Shown here: piece by piece, positions 1-13,180 of the stretch
How positions within the stretch are numbered: position 1 is the stretch's first letter
How the letters are laid out: every line of letters starts with the position of its first letter
NCBI GenBank assembly: GCA_028023455.1
Contig: JAQFVV010000020.1
Location: 5,191,092-5,255,091 of the forward strand
Direction: 5' to 3'
DNA from: Epiperipatus broadwayi
Taxonomy: Eukaryota > Onychophora > Udeonychophora > Euonychophora > Peripatidae
Length of the DNA stretch: 64,000 bases
The notes under the pieces: model-generated
The model's database searches: none
The model's input: the letters and a program-made list of their open reading frames with translations, nothing else
What the model was told of the DNA's origin: nothing
Translations under genes and position numbers: made by a program

Positions 1-500
1 GGTATACCTAGGCAGCTCCATTTAGGAATTCCCCAGTCTACAATGAAAGTGGAAAAGATCTACAACTGTTATCTAAAAATGACGTAGCTCACAAATTTCT
101 CTTAAAGATCAGAATAGAAGATAGCTATAAGAGTTTAAAGGCTGTCATCACTGAAGATTGATATTACTGCTGTGTTAGGGAAATTCAACCTCTAGAAAAA
201 GAAAATTTTAATAGAACAGGTAAATAGCAATAAGTTTTTTTAAAAGTGATCAATTAGTTAAAGAAGAATTCATGGTGCTGAATTTGCTGAAAAATCATAT
301 AAGTTTTTTCTATTCTTGGATTTCTTCAATGTATCAATGCTAAGATAATGGTTATAAAACACGTTTTTCATAATGATATCATTGCTCAACATTATATTCA
401 GAGAATTCAGACAAAGAGATTTTTATTTCTTGCTTAATAGCTCTATTTCAGCAATACTTTTAAAAGAAACTTTTCTTCTTGGCTACTTTTTTTTTTTAAG

Positions 501-592
501 TATCATAGCATCGGCCGGGATGTGAACCCGCAACCCAGGCAACTGCCTGCAAGTGCAAGGCAATCGCATTGACCTCTCGACCACCAATGCTT
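501..592 (-). mobile_element. tRNA-derived SINE, long-variable-arm type
   Basis: Read on the minus strand it starts AAGCATTGGTGGTCGAGAGG, a tRNA A-box-like segment, continues through an anticodon-like hairpin and reaches GCGGGTTCACATCCCGG, a B box with T-arm. It ends CGATGCTATGATACTT and runs into a short A tail, seen as the T run at 487-498. The same layout recurs at 17.9, 33.7, 35.5, 38.0 and 58.5 kb, so it is a repeat family and not a tRNA gene. Confidence 0.8.
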
Positions 593-619
593 ATATTGGT
601 ATAAATACTATACATTGGT

Positions 620-745
620 TAAAAGTTATTGCAAATAACAGGTATACTGCATGTGCGTGGTCATGTGTATCAGTAGTATGAGAGAGTGTGGATAGTGAAG
701 GGGCTAGAAAGTCTGAGTTCAAGTTCCCTATATTTATAAGTAAAT
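620..745 (+). repeat. Fragment of the 27.2/48.7-kb interspersed repeat (family E)
   Basis: The stretch with CATGTGTATCAGTAGTATGA followed by a GAGTTCAAGTTCCC box matches the 3' third of the repeats at 27.1-27.6, 29.8-30.0 and, inverted, 48.7-49.1 kb. The last box resembles a tRNA B box. Only the end of the element is present. Confidence 0.55.
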
Positions 746-1404
746 GAAATAAGTTAAACATGTTTTTGTACTATAAAAAGATTTTAAAAAGACAATGACA
801 ATAGAATCAATTAGAAGTATGACCTCTAATTGAGAGGTATACATAAAAATAGAAAAAAAGTTAATATTTGTTTACTGATCTTAAAAAATCATTTAATAAC
901 GTGTTTTGCATTATGTTGTTGTACCTGTATAAAAGAGGTGTATACTAAGACAAAAAAAAAATTATTAAGAAATTTGAATATGAGTCATAAAATGCTCACA
1001 TATAATTAAATGATTTTTTTTTCATGAAAGAAAAAAAATTGCATGATGGTAATGTTATGTATCCCTTGTAATAGTTAATATATGTTTGCATTAAGGTTGT
1101 CATATAAAAAGAATAAATTAACATTGGAATGAGAGGGTTAAATATAACAGATTTGCTGATAATGTGGCAGTACTTGCAGATAGTACTACATATATACACA
1201 TTTACAAGTTTTTTTGTTGTTTTCCAATCTTTGTTTTTGTCTTTGGTTACTTACAATCCCTTTTTTATATGTCCTTATATTAAGCCTAATAAAAGGTTTT
1301 AGTAATTGAGTGTCACACTTTGTTGCTTGTTAGTCTGTCTTAATTTTATCTTTGTTTGCTATTATGCTCTTGTTTAATGTTTATCTTCTTTTCATAATTT
1401 ATTT
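746..1404. other. AT-rich DNA, no gene seen
   Basis: Homopolymer runs and short open frames only; no motif or repeat match recognised. Confidence 0.5.
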
Positions 1405-1831
1405 ATTGCCATATTTCATATGCTGTAGGTACTGCTCCTCGCCAGATTTTAATCATTTGTTTTCTTGGTAAGTATTTTAAGCATTTCTCAAAGTATTTTT
1501 CCCATTCTTTATTAAGTTTTTAAATCCAATTATATTTTTTATTATTGAATATTAATAAACACCTTATTTCCCATATTATTCTAATTGTGTGGATCAGTAC
1601 CATAGAGTTGTGTGGATCAAATTTCTTGATGTGTTTGTTAATCATATTTTTTAGATTAATGATTGATATTTTGAATACTTGTATCATTATTTGTTTAAAT
1701 GTTCTACATTCTTCGACCAGGTGTGCAAATGTTTCATCGCTGTTCTTGCATGTTGTAAAAATAAACTCTACAAAATATATGTAAGATGTGATAAAACTTG
1801 TAGAAAATTTGGAATGTTGGAAACTGATCAT
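1405..1831 (-). pseudogene. LINE C-terminal zinc-binding tail, relic
   Basis: The minus-strand frame 1831-1520 (103 codons) contains CKNSDETFAHLVEEC, which fits the C-x-x-ET-x-x-HL-x-x-x-C pattern found after the reverse transcriptase in Tx1-like and related LINEs (zf-RVT type), and ends with an IW-x-x-RCLL-x-F segment typical of the same region. Just beyond its stop, another frame reads EKCLKYLPRKQMIKIWRG and so on, suggesting one frameshifted tail that continues to about 1405. No reverse transcriptase core is attached. Assignment is by motif; the clade is uncertain. Confidence 0.55.
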
Positions 1832-3147
1832 GGAAATAGTGATAACAAATGAGAGTGAGAATTGCGGTGGTTAAACAAGGAAGTTATTTCATGAATGATC
1901 GATATTAAATCTAAAATAAATAAATAAACTATTGATTCAAATAAGACAGAAATATAAATGACTATGAAATCTATTTCATAGAATAAACACGATCTGAGTA
2001 CATTATTATGAGTTATTATTATACAAAATAGATTTATTAGAATGTATTATTACATTAACCTATCATATATTTGATTAGCTATAAAATCATTTACATGCGA
2101 TTTTAGAGATGTGAAATTTGGAGGAGACTGGAAAAGATAAGATCAGAAATGTAAAAGTGTTGAAAAAAATAAATCGATAAGAATTGTTGTTGTGAGGGAT
2201 AGAGAAAAAGAAGCAGAATGAAGCTGTATTTAACAGCAAAAAAAGGTATAAAAGATGCATTAAAAGCGATTATATGAAAGATGTAGTGAAAGAGAATGTA
2301 GAAGATAAATGAGGAAAAGAAGTAAAAGATAAAAACTATTAATAATCTTGAAGAGGGAAGTAATCATAAATATTTGAAAGATAGAGCAAAACACGGAAGA
2401 GCGGGATGTAGTTCAAATGTGGACCTGTCTTTTGACATATGTTTTTATTACTTATTTGTGAAAGTGAAATTGTTTAAAGCAAGATTTACATGTTTATAAC
2501 ATTAATCTTAATTGTTTCTCATTAATTATTATGATCTTTTCTTGTTTTATTTTAATTATAAACTTTTTTTTTTTAGATAATGAAATTAACATTTTTTATT
2601 TAATCATCTTTTTATCTTTTATTTTCTTTTACAAAAATTTTATTAAAATATTTAGTAAAACAAAATATTACAAATGAAATTATAATTAAATGAAAAACAA
2701 AGATAAAATATAAATAAATTAGTTTAAGAAATGTAATTATGCAACTACAGCTAAAGATAACATTATATAAGAGCTTACATCATTGGGCAGAATTTATATA
2801 TATAAAACGTATTGAAATTTTAAAAAAATAATAGTATAAAAACAAAATGCAATAAAATAATTATCCTGATTTTCACGTGATATCTTAATTAGCAGATTTT
2901 AAAAAAGGGTAAAACAATCTTTAAATAGCCTATTGGAGGACGAAAACCTCTCTAATAATCATTTATAGACGTATAAGGAAATCATATTTAATTATGAAGT
3001 TCTTATAAGGAGATTCTTTAGATGTCATAAAACTTGTTTTACAGATTATGTGCGATTATAGCAATTTTTATTAACAGATTTTATACAGACAACCAATTTT
3101 CCAATTGTCAGACATGAGAGTTTGTATGGTTTTTCTTTCTTCTGTTT
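1832..3147. other. AT-rich DNA, no gene seen
   Basis: Purine-rich segment near 2100-2400 and AT-rich runs. No long frame, RNA gene or family repeat recognised. Confidence 0.5.
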
Positions 3148-3235
3148 CATAAGTCAAATGCGTTGACCTGGAAGCGAGCCCGCGCCAGCTGCTTGGAAGG
3201 CAGCTATGCTAACCACTAAGCCACAAACACTTGAC
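3148..3235 (-). mobile_element. tRNA-Gly-derived SINE
   Basis: Minus strand reads GTCAAGTGTTTGTGGCTTAG, then GCATAGCTGCCTTCCAAGC (anticodon loop TTCCAA, glycine TCC), then a T-arm with GGGCTCGC and closing CAACGCATTTGAC. This is the body of eukaryotic tRNA-Gly(TCC) with changes in the acceptor and D arm. Four more copies occur, all on the minus strand. The damage and repetition argue against a working tRNA. Confidence 0.8.
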
Positions 3236-4736
3236 AAGTTTTTCTTTCTCGTTTTACTTTCTAGTTGTTTATTAGGTAGATTATGGAATGTTGAACTGAA
3301 AAAAAAAAATCTCAAACCAAAAAAACATTTAAACCATTCTGGATTCATATAAAAGTCATATGTTTAGCATGCATAAGTTCTATTTATATATCACAAACAG
3401 ATATTTTTGGAGGAAATATATTATTTTTTTCAAGTAATCAGTTTATAAATTTTATAACTCTTATGAGTCTCTTGATAAAAAATACTATAGTCAATCAAAA
3501 AGTTTTTGGAAAAGCTACATTTTATCTCAGTAAAAAATGTTATGATTTATAGAAAACATGTTTTATGACTTCAAAAAGTCTTTGCTAAAAAACCTTGTAA
3601 TAAAACATACCAATATGTTGAAAAGCTGATTTTATGACTCAAAACAGACTTTTAGAAAAGAGTATTACAACCAAATATGATAATTTCCCCCCTTTTTTTT
3701 CAATTTTTATCAGCACACCCTTCTTTCCAACTTTATTATTGAAGCTATATATGCACACATATATACACTTCATGACCACATGTTAAAAAATACAAACAAA
3801 ATTTAAAAGTTGAAATTTTAATAATTTTTTATAAATAAAAATTAAATGTATATTGTAAATGCATAGGTAGAGATATATAGTATAATTAACTATAAAGTTA
3901 TTTTGTGTTGAATACAAAATATGTTTTTAAAGGGTAAAAAGATAATTGATTCAAAATTTAACTTGTTAAAAGGTGGAAATGACACTGCTTGTAAACAGAT
4001 TACTAGATTAAATTTTAGGAGAAATGACAAGCTGTTATTCCTGCCTAAAAATAAGAGCATGTAAATAGAGATCGAACAAATAAATTTGGATCTCAGTGAA
4101 AGTAAAGGAGTTATTTATGGCCAAAAATAATCCAAATGACAAGAGATCGATTCAAATTTTACTGATAACTCCAAATCATATAAATAGTGCTGAAAATTAC
4201 ATTGGTTTTTATTCTGTATTCTATTCTGTATTCGTTAATATCTTTCTATTATTCTATCTTTATCCTGCCAGTGATTACCATTCTGCCATTATTATTATTC
4301 TGTTTTAATTAATTCTTATCTGATAGTTCTAGAAAATCTACCATGTAAAAATAAAGAAGTCACTCTCTGCTTCACTCTGTCAAACTGGCAGAGGAAAAGC
4401 TGAAAACTCATCACTGAGTACCAAAAGTGAAGCTGTCTGCATATAAAGAACCATCCTAACACATGTCCCCTATAGATCCACTGAAGATGAGGAAAAGTCT
4501 GATATACAATGCTACTGAGAGAACCAGCTACCAAAACAAGACCTAATTAATATCTACACATCCAAAACAAGAGTGAAATAGTGATTTAAAACTACATCAC
4601 CATAGCTATGGTTTTAAAAATCAATTCTACTTTCGAAAGAATAAGTTTAAACTTTAAATTCATATTTAGTTAATTATTGTCTCCAATTTAATGAAATATG
4701 TTGATGTATAGTTATGTAATTAGTCTATTTACAAGA
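3236..4736. other. AT-rich DNA with a short recurring motif
   Basis: No gene. A degenerate motif around TTTTATGACT followed by AGTCTTTTG-like sequence occurs near 3560 and 3630, and again near 6595. Small open frames at 4096-4534 show no recognisable domain. Confidence 0.4.
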
Positions 4737-4739
4737 AGA

Positions 4740-4853
4740 CATGGCAAGAGATTGCAGTTTGTACTATTTAAATACCACATCACTATTTGGTCTGTGCTAA
4801 TGGTAAAAAGTTTATAAAAAGGTAATTAGCTTATATTGCAATCTCTTGCCATG
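4740..4853. repeat. Small perfect-arm inverted repeat
   Basis: CATGGCAAGAGATTGCA at 4740-4756 is exactly matched in inverted orientation at 4837-4853. The 80-bp loop is AT-rich with no motif. Confidence 0.75.
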
Positions 4854-5436
4854 CTGTTAAAAGGTGTATATTAGTTAAATCATTACTTCCATTTTATTTA
4901 AAAGATAAATATGTTAAAGCAGTAAATTTATCAAATTGTGAATGGGAGGCAAGTCTGCTGCATAGATAAGATAGATTGGGGTTCTGTTAAATAGATGTCA
5001 GTTTTAGCTAACTAGTATTATTGATAAGAATTTATGGCTGGTATTCATCAATTCAGATTATGAGTTACATCTGATTCTCATTCTTTGTAACACATTAGTA
5101 TTTGTTAATTGTAACATCATTTGTGACTGTTGATCCCTTACAATCATTATCTTATTTAAACAGGGATGTGTGGAATATAATCAACTTCTATCATATGCCA
5201 TTCATTTTTCTTTCATACATGTCATATAGTGATATGTATGCAACTGCTAGTCATTGTATGCTGCATACACTGTAGAAGTTTAATTTCTACCATAGGCATA
5301 TAATCTCTCCATGTACACATTCTTATATAACTATTGTAATACAGATGTGGTTTCCCATATTTTACAATTATTTTATTACCTATTGCATACTAATATCATA
5401 TGTAATTGATGACATCAGTCAATTAGTAAGATCAGC
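4854..5436. other. No gene seen
   Basis: AT-rich sequence without a recognised repeat or frame. Confidence 0.5.
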
Positions 5437-5939
5437 CTTAATTCATAAACACAGACAAAAATCTCCATGCAGTAGTACCACTCACTGCAAGCCAGAGTAA
5501 TCAATGGATGCAGGGAGGTTTGTACATAAAGTCCCTATCTATTGCCTACTCTTACCAATATTCCCAGACTAGTTTCTAGCTTGTGGCTTTCATTAGTGAG
5601 GAGCCTTGGATCTGAGAGCACTGCACCTAAATCTTAGGATCTAATGCAACTCTTTAGCAGCCACCATTTACTTTTTTTAGCTAACTATAAAGATCTCAGT
5701 ACAATGCTCTCAGATCCAAGACTCCTCACTGATGCAAGCCACAAGCTAGAAACTAGTCTGGGGATATTGGGAGAGTAGGCACTAGATAAGGATTTTATAC
5801 CCAAACCTTCCTGCATCCATTGATTACTCTGGCTTGAACTGAATGGTGCTACTGTATGGAGTTTGGCCTCTGTGAAAAACAGCTTGTGTAAGCATAAAGA
5901 ATGGTGATCGTATGATATTTAATGGCTTAATTCATAAAC
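5437..5939 (+). mobile_element. Hairpin element, family A (long copy) with 14-bp TSD
   Basis: CTTAATTCATAAAC at 5437-5450 and 5926-5939 flanks a 475-bp body. The body folds back on itself: a left arm from about 5453 (CTCCATGCAGTAGTACCACT...) and a right arm of about 220 bp ending near 5865, with the centre near 5685. Only the right side carries the tail AGCATAAAGAATGGTGATCG... that marks one end of the family. No open reading frame. Confidence 0.85.
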
Positions 5940-7995
5940 TTGTATCAATTAGCATTAGAACAGTGGTGAGGACATTAGAGCAGATAGATGTCTGTGTAGT
6001 AGACTGGAATCCATTCATTTAACATTAATAGTATCAAATAGGAATTATTTTAAAATATTAAATCATTACACCATTATATATTATATCTGTGCATAATTAA
6101 AAGTAAATTAATTTAAAAAAATTTGGAAAGGTTTATTTACCTTAATTAAGTTATAAATAGAATGATTAAAGTCATGCCAGTGTATGTTTTGTGTTGTATA
6201 TACATGAATAGTGAGTGTTCTCTTTTGACAATTTGTAATCTTTATTTGCAATCAATTACTTAGATAAAATAATTACGAGTCTTGTTTTCTTCCTGATTTC
6301 AATGAGCTGTAAAAGAAAAAGTTGGTATTCTGTGACGTCAGAATGTGGAAAGAACATATGAATCGCCCTTAGATAAATTGCGTGTATGTGGGTTGTGAAA
6401 TTCTGTCAGTTTCATTATATCATAGTGTTTACCAATGTAAAAATTTAAGACTACCCCTTCTCACAATATATATATATTTCAGAAATAATTTTCGCTCATC
6501 CAATGAGGCCAATATTTTATATAGAATCACTCTTTCATAAAATTGGGATTTATTTATTTTTTTGAAAGGAGGTAATGCTTTATTGACAACAAGTTTTATG
6601 ACTCCAAATAGTCTTTTGGTAAGAGAATAGTATAATTATACAGTAAATATTATTATTATACTTATTGTTAAAAAATATTGCAACACTTTTGTGCCCAAAG
6701 CTAATTAGAAAGATGCATTTCATGAAATATTTATATTAATAAAACCAAACTAGACCTATATATTTAAATAATGAATCAATGCGTAGAGTCCCACTTTTTG
6801 TTATATCTTCAATATATTTCTCTTTTTAAATTTTTTAATATCTCATTTTTCTTCACTCTTATATCCTATTTCTTAATTTATTTTGGTTTTTTTATTCCTC
6901 TTTTATACTTTTTATCCCCCCGCTCCCTTCTATATTATACTTTTTTTCTGCCTATGCAGAAAAATAGAAACAATAAGAAAGAAATATTCTTAGCTTCAAA
7001 ATCTTTCACATCAGTTATTAAAAACCAATAATGTTTTAAAAATGAAACAGAAACCTGCATCTCTAAGAATATGTATGATACATCTCCTAACTATTCCTTA
7101 ATATTTAAGATGTTATAATTAATCTGCGAATTCAAATTATTGTAAGACTAGGTAAGGGTTAATTTATTCATCAATTTCCAGGGATTAGTTAGATAACGCA
7201 GTTATCTGGAAAAAAATTCTAAGCCTGTTAATGAGTGGAAAAAATCCAAGTTCATTTAATCAGATATAACTTTATGCCAACATTATAACATAAAAGTCAT
7301 TTGTATTAGCACGCTATTTTTAATTAAGAAAAAATTGTTGTGGCTAGATCTTTCTTGATATGGTTCATTAATTATTAATATTCAAAACTTTCCTTAAAAG
7401 TTTCCACTTTTTTCATTCAAATCACTTAATTTCTTACTGAGAAATTATGTTTGCTTTTTTAAAAAAGTATTTTTATTTCTCACTTATTCTAACTTACTAA
7501 TCTTTTATAAACTTCTTAAAATTCTAGAAATACAATAAACTGACCCCCTCACCCCAATAGTTGTCCTACATAATTTATCTTTTTTTTTTTTTTCATTTTT
7601 ATCACTAAAATGTATTTAGTTCATCACATTTTTATATATAATAATAATAAATAAAAAATATACACGAATATGTTTATCCTGCCTTTAAAAACCCAACTAA
7701 TGTCTTAGTTAATTAAGAAATGTATGGCATCTAAGAAGATGTTTTAGTTTTAAATTCTAAGATAAAGCTAAATAAACTCGTCACACTGGCAAATAAATAT
7801 AGGGGATAGCTCAACCATATTTAATTATCATATGAATGATAACACAGTTATCAACAGGTACAAAAATAAAAAAAAATAGATGAAGTGAATATTAAAATTT
7901 CTCATAATTGTTTCCTTTAAGATCTCAAAAAAGAATCAGATCTCCTTTCAATTAATAGCAAATTTTTTTCTACAGGAAGATGAAAATATTGCAGG
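5940..7995. other. AT-rich DNA, no gene seen
   Basis: Contains a palindromic CRE-like octamer TGACGTCA at 6333-6340 without a nearby TATA/initiator pair, and T-rich frames (6771-7031) that look like low complexity. Nothing else supported. Confidence 0.45.
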
Positions 7996-8199
7996 AAAAT
8001 TTAGATATATTAGCAATAGGAAACTTTCCAGACAGTAGCTATCCAGTGCAAGCTTTAGTAATCAATGAATGCGTCCATTGATTACTAAGGCTTGCACTGG
8101 GTGGCACTACTGTCTGGAGAGTTTGCTATTGCTAATAACAGCCTGTGTAAACATAAAAAATGGTGATCATGTGATATTTTGTTGGTTTTAAAATTTAGA
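7996..8199 (+). mobile_element. Hairpin element, family A (short copy) with 10-bp TSD
   Basis: AAAATTTAGA at 7996-8005 and 8190-8199 flanks a 184-bp body. Arms of about 60 bp meet near 8074 (ATGAATGCGTCCATTGATTA), followed on the right by the one-sided tail ending ATGGTGATCATGTGATATTT. It is an internally shortened version of the 5.4-kb copy. Confidence 0.85.
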
Positions 8200-8239
8200 C
8201 ATGGAGATAAAAATAGAAAAAATGGACTTGTAGAATCCC

Positions 8240-8250
8240 CCCCCCCCCCG
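8240..8250. repeat. Poly-C run
   Basis: Uninterrupted run of about ten cytosines in AT-rich surroundings. Confidence 0.8.
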
Positions 8251-8559
8251 TTAATTATATATTTTTTTGAAAATAAAAATAAAGAAGAGCTGGATTTTAT
8301 TTTCCCTAACTATATATATCAAGAATGTAATATTCTTAATAGATAAATTACAGGAAATGATAATTAACTAGTATAATATAAGATATCTACCAATATAATG
8401 TTAGAAAAACAGAAGTCATTAAAAAGATATCAATATTCTTAATGTTCAGAAATACTCTAATGAATTTAAGTTAAAACTTACAGCATATGCTTTGCTGGCT
8501 TTGTTATGTCTACTGATAGTATCTATTTGAAAGGATATAAAATGCAAGATAAACAAACT

Positions 8560-10185
8560 AAAAAAAAACAATGGCATCAAAGCAAATACTTCGAATAAAC
8601 TCACTCATTCTCACAAAGACCTGGACCAATCTGAGCTCAGCACATAAGATTTAATCTAATTTTGCAAGCCATGGTTCAAAACATCTGAGACACAGGATTT
8701 CATTCTCATCTCCAACTATAATACCACATGTAAAATAAATTTTCCACCAATGAGATAAAAAAACACATTTGATGCAATTGATCAAATTACCCTTTCAGCT
8801 TCTGAAAACAACAATAAAAGCTAAAATACATGATCCAGGCTTTAAACATGCCAACAAAAAGTAATGATTCAATAACCCAAATACACTTTATAAACAATTT
8901 AAACATTGCTATGATCAAATGAATCACATTGTGATATTTTTGTCCCAACAAAAACAAAAATTTCATCATCAACTCAACTATCTATAATTAATTAATTAAT
9001 GCTCTAAATAAAAATATTTTCATACATATACCAAACACCAAACCAACACAGGGTGTAAATGTTTTGCTAAATACAATGATTCCATTAAGTTTTAAAATTG
9101 GATGGAGGTACAAAAAAGCTATCAATTGTCCTCTCCTTTTAACCATCAATCATGACAAATTTGCTCTCATACCAATATACTCAAGCTAAAAAGCCAAAGA
9201 GGTAAACAAGACAGTCCTCATTGGCCACACAAAATCTTACTCAGACCTGAAATAACTATCCTTTACAATGACTTCAACTGTTCTTGTAATAAATTAACAT
9301 CCATATTATAATCTAAACTTAATCAAATTGCTTTGCTATCTCATTCATTCTTGTAATCATTTGAGACAGTTCTATTTATTGGAGGGCAAGTTTCATCTCT
9401 CATTGATAGCTTTTCTGTACTTCCATCCAATTTTAAAAATTAAATCCATCTATCTAGTGTTTATATTTTCAGATCATGCATGTGTGACTCTCAAATTACA
9501 TAGATTATCAAATTAACACACAATTCTATAAGTTTATGTTTAAATGACAGATTCCTATAGAATTTACATTAACTATAGATGATTTTTCTAATACAATCAT
9601 AGCAGGTCTTTATTACCACCAGCTGCAGTACTTTTAGTTAAACTTGGTTAGCTTTCAAATTTTTTTAAAACAATTACTGCTCAAACTGATTAACAAGTTA
9701 TCATTCAAACAACTTCATAAAACAATATATTGAAGATATAGATACAACCCTACACACCATTTCACAAAAGAATGATACCAAAACTCTTATATGTAGACTG
9801 CAAAATAAAATTAATCAGTTGATCATGCTATACAACCCAGAATGCTATAAAATAGATTTAAAAATAATAATACCAAATCTCTCATAAAACTAATATAAAT
9901 TATGCAAGATGAACCTCATCTCAAACCTTTGACATTCCTATTTTATCAAAAGATGACTCTCTCCTATTTGTCACCAATGTTGACATGGAAATTCATCTAA
10001 AATCTACTATAAAAATATATTATCTATGGCTGTCCACTATTCACAACAGTATGCAATCTCCTCAAGAAAATTTTGTTAAAAGCAACAAATATACCAAGAA
10101 ATCATACATCTCAACACCCACTTCTCTATCTGCAGATAGTATCCTAGATAATGTCTACAAAAACCTTGACTATATCATAATTCAT
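8560..10185 (+). pseudogene. LINE relic, 5' part with endonuclease end
   Basis: A decayed plus-strand LINE. The frame 9328-9516 ends with SDHACVTL, the catalytic SDH motif that closes the AP-endonuclease domain of non-LTR retrotransposons; the sequence before it is a patchwork of short frames. The frame 9985-10221 runs into the RTE insertion at 10194. The matching reverse transcriptase lies beyond that insertion at 14.48 kb. The left limit is a guess. The style of both halves (KAAFDLVNW in the second) suggests a Tx1/L1-like clade, but this is inference. Confidence 0.5.
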
Positions 10186-10916
10186 ATTCTACAATGGTTG
10201 CAGAAAGAAATTTGCTACTAACTGAAAGAAGTACCTTTGATTCCTCTTGGAGGATTTAAAGAAACCAAGCAGGGCAAATTTCTAATGTCTATTCCATACA
10301 TTCTTGTTGTTGCAGCTATTATTCCTATGTGATTATTCATATAGTATGTGAACATGGATAGGCTGCTCACCTACATGCATTAGCCAGTGCAATGAGTTTA
10401 CTAGGTTTTACTCTGAGCTTAAGAACAAGAGACATCATGGTATTTCTTCTTAGTTTGCTGATAGCTCTTAACTATCATCTGTTGAGTTTTCTTGAAGTTA
10501 AAATGAATGTGTGCATGAATGAATTATTTTTAAATAGATATTTACAGTCATAATAGTTAAAAATAATTCATGGCCCATAATTCTAGGAGGTTGTAAAGTC
10601 ACCCACCAAAGCAATGGTTAGTAACCAAAGGCCGAGGGTGCTAAGAATCTCCTACTTGTAAATCCAGAATGCCATTTAATGATGACATTTTATTTAGGTA
10701 CTTACAACTGCAGATTAGTTTCAAGTGAAGAAAGATTGCAAGAATTGGAAGAAACTATCTCATATTAAGTGGAACATTATTGAGCTTTGTGAAGTTAGAA
10801 GAAAAGGTGAGTAGATAATAGACTTAAAAAGAGAATGTACTATTGTAAAAAGGGACAAAAATTAGAAGTACAAGTAGAGTAGGATTCATTATAAATAAAA
10901 AATTGAAGAACATGTT

Positions 10917-11559
10917 GTGGAGATTGATGGTGTATCAGACAGAGTGGCAAGACTAGTATTTCAACTTAATGGCGGATTTCAAAAGGTTTACACTCCAATA
11001 AGTTCTCATTGTAAGGACAAAGTAGAGAATTTTTATATGGATAAACAAAAGGCTTTTGATCAGACAAAACAACATTTTAAAATTGTCATGGGAGACTTTA
11101 ATGCCAGAATTGGTAAACAATTGAAATATAAACTGGTAATGGTTATAGAAATGAGAGAAGTCATAGGTTTGTGGAGGTAAAGCAGAATTGTATTATATTT
11201 TGACTAACAGAAAATATATATTTCAAGACTGTAATGTTCTTAATAAATTCAACACAAGAAGTGATCATCGATTAGTTAATGCAAAAAACACACAAAATGA
11301 AAAAAAACCACCAATATTCACAATTGATATTCCTAATTTTCAGAAACATGCAAATGAATTTAAATTACAACTTGCAAATCATTTTCAAATATTAATGCAT
11401 TTTGAACCCGATTCAGATTTGAATGAAATAAATAGAAAGATAACTAATACACTTTTAAAAACTGCAACAAAGATTTCTGGATACAAAAAGGAGCAATTGA
11501 CTAGTAAAATATCTACTGAGACAATTTATAAAGAAAAGAAGGAATATGAAAATATATAA
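10917..11559 (+). pseudogene. Endonuclease domain remnant of RTE copy A
   Basis: Two adjacent frames cover most of an AP-like endonuclease: EIDGVSDRVARLVFQLN, then GDFNARIG with catalytic D and N, then LTNRKYIFQDCNVLNKF and SDHRLV with catalytic SDH. The segment between GDFNARIG and the LTN block is deleted by comparison with the 50.5-kb copy. The N-terminal asparagine and glutamate motifs lie upstream in other frames (10690-10800). Confidence 0.8.
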
Positions 11560-12176
11560 AAATGATACATTAAGAAGAATTGAATATCTTTAATTTTGTA
11601 AAATAGTGCAAAAAAGAGTTGATAATGATGTAAGAATATAGAATTGTGAATTAGTAAGGAAAGCTATAGAAGAAAATAAAAATCTCAAGAGTGTAAAACA
11701 ACATCTTAATATTGGTAGGAAATTTATTTCTGCAATTAAAAAAAACTATTACTAAAAAGAGAAATGACATCATAAAATTTTTAGAAAAGTTCCATCAAAA
11801 TTATATAGCAATAAAAAGCAAGAAAAAGTATCTTCTGCAACTAGTATATCATTTAAATTGTCCAGGCTTTTAAATGAAATGAGACCTGCAATTAAATTTA
11901 TTAAGAAAGAGAAAAGCTCCAGATAATGCTGGAATTATAATCGATATCTTAAAATGAGCTGGACAATAAACAAATTTTTGACAAAATTATATACCAAATG
12001 TCTAAATGATAAAGATGTACCAGATAATTATAAGAATGCAGTATTAATATAAATCTTTTAAAAAGTTGATAAAGAAAATATTAGAAATTACAGTCCTATC
12101 AGTATTTTATCAGTTCTCTAATAAATTTTACCAAAATAATTACAACTCATTTACTGCAAACTTTGCATTTTAATCA

Positions 12177-13180
12177 AACAAAAGGGTAGTTGTGTACTTG
12201 GGGTAATGTGGCCACTTGATGGCATTGTTGCTTGCAAAAATAATGAAATGTAATGTTACCAGGCCGATAATTTTTTGCTTTCTGTTCTCCGACAATTTTT
12301 CAAAGTATTTTTAAAAAATTTATGAGAACATTATTTTCTAAATTACGTTTTTTAATTACATTATACATTTCAGTGTGTAGTGCTGACATGTGCAGGGAGG
12401 GGGACCCCTGGTTTTACTGATCCAAAAGATCAGCCAATACATGCACTAGTCTGAGCAAATCAAGCTTATGATTTCCAAAACAACATCCAACCTCAAACAT
12501 TTCATTTGTGTTGTAGCTGTTCTTCATATGGAAAAAAATAAAACCATTATGGCCCATCATATACATATATTTTCTAAATTACATTTTTTAATTGCATTGT
12601 ACATTTCAGCACATAGTGATGGTATGTTCAGGGAGGGGGGTCCCTGGTTTCACCGAGCCAATGGATTGACCAATACATACCCTAGTCTGAGCAAACCAAG
12701 CTTATGATTTCCAAAACAACATACAATCACAGCCATTTTATTACTCTCGTAGCTGATCTCCCGCAAACATGCCTTTTTGTATGACTTACATGAAATGGGG
12801 CAGGGACCTATCTTTTTGCAATTGTTTTCACCTTCCAAGATGTGTAGGGAAGTGCAATGATGGGATTACAATTATTAGTATGTAATAGTACTTCAGGTAA
12901 GGTACTTCAAATGCACATTAAAACATTTATGGCCAGTTGAATTCCATATCCCCTCACATCATACAGTAGCGATCTGTGAAGGGTGCACTATTTCCATATG
13001 ATGCAAAGCACATCAGCAGGCCATAATATTTGTGCGCAATGCCATCTAGGTCTGTTAATGACTAATATGAACAGAACTGTTCTATAGGCTATAAGTTAAA
13101 TGGCATATTTCTGTGCTTTTGCAGAGAAACAATGTCATCAAGTGGCCATATTACCCCAAATACACAACTACCGACAAAAG
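12177..13180. mobile_element. 988-bp inverted-repeat DNA element in RTE copy A
   Basis: Termini at 12185 (GGTAGTTGTGTACTTGGGGT) and 13172 are inverted repeats of about 45 bp with only a few mismatches. AACAAAAG at 12177-12184 and GACAAAAG at 13173-13180 fit an 8-bp target-site duplication with one change; the RTE sequence resumes directly after it. No transposase frame is present, so it is non-autonomous. GG termini with 8-bp duplications occur in Merlin-like elements and 8 bp in hAT, but the terminal sequence itself does not let me assign a superfamily. Confidence 0.8.
12335..12745. repeat. Internal direct repeat of the 988-bp element
   Basis: Two copies of about 175 bp, roughly 12335-12500 and 12565-12740. 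Both run from TTTTCTAAATTAC through ACATTTCAG, GCAGGGAGGGGG or its variant, and AGTCTGAGCAAA to AAGCTTATGATTTCCAAAAC. Divergence is modest, so the duplication is older than, or comparable with, the insertion. Confidence 0.75.

Noticed and set aside
6333-6340. TGACGTCA as a promoter element
   Set aside because: No TATA/initiator pair at usable distance; an isolated octamer is expected by chance at low frequency.
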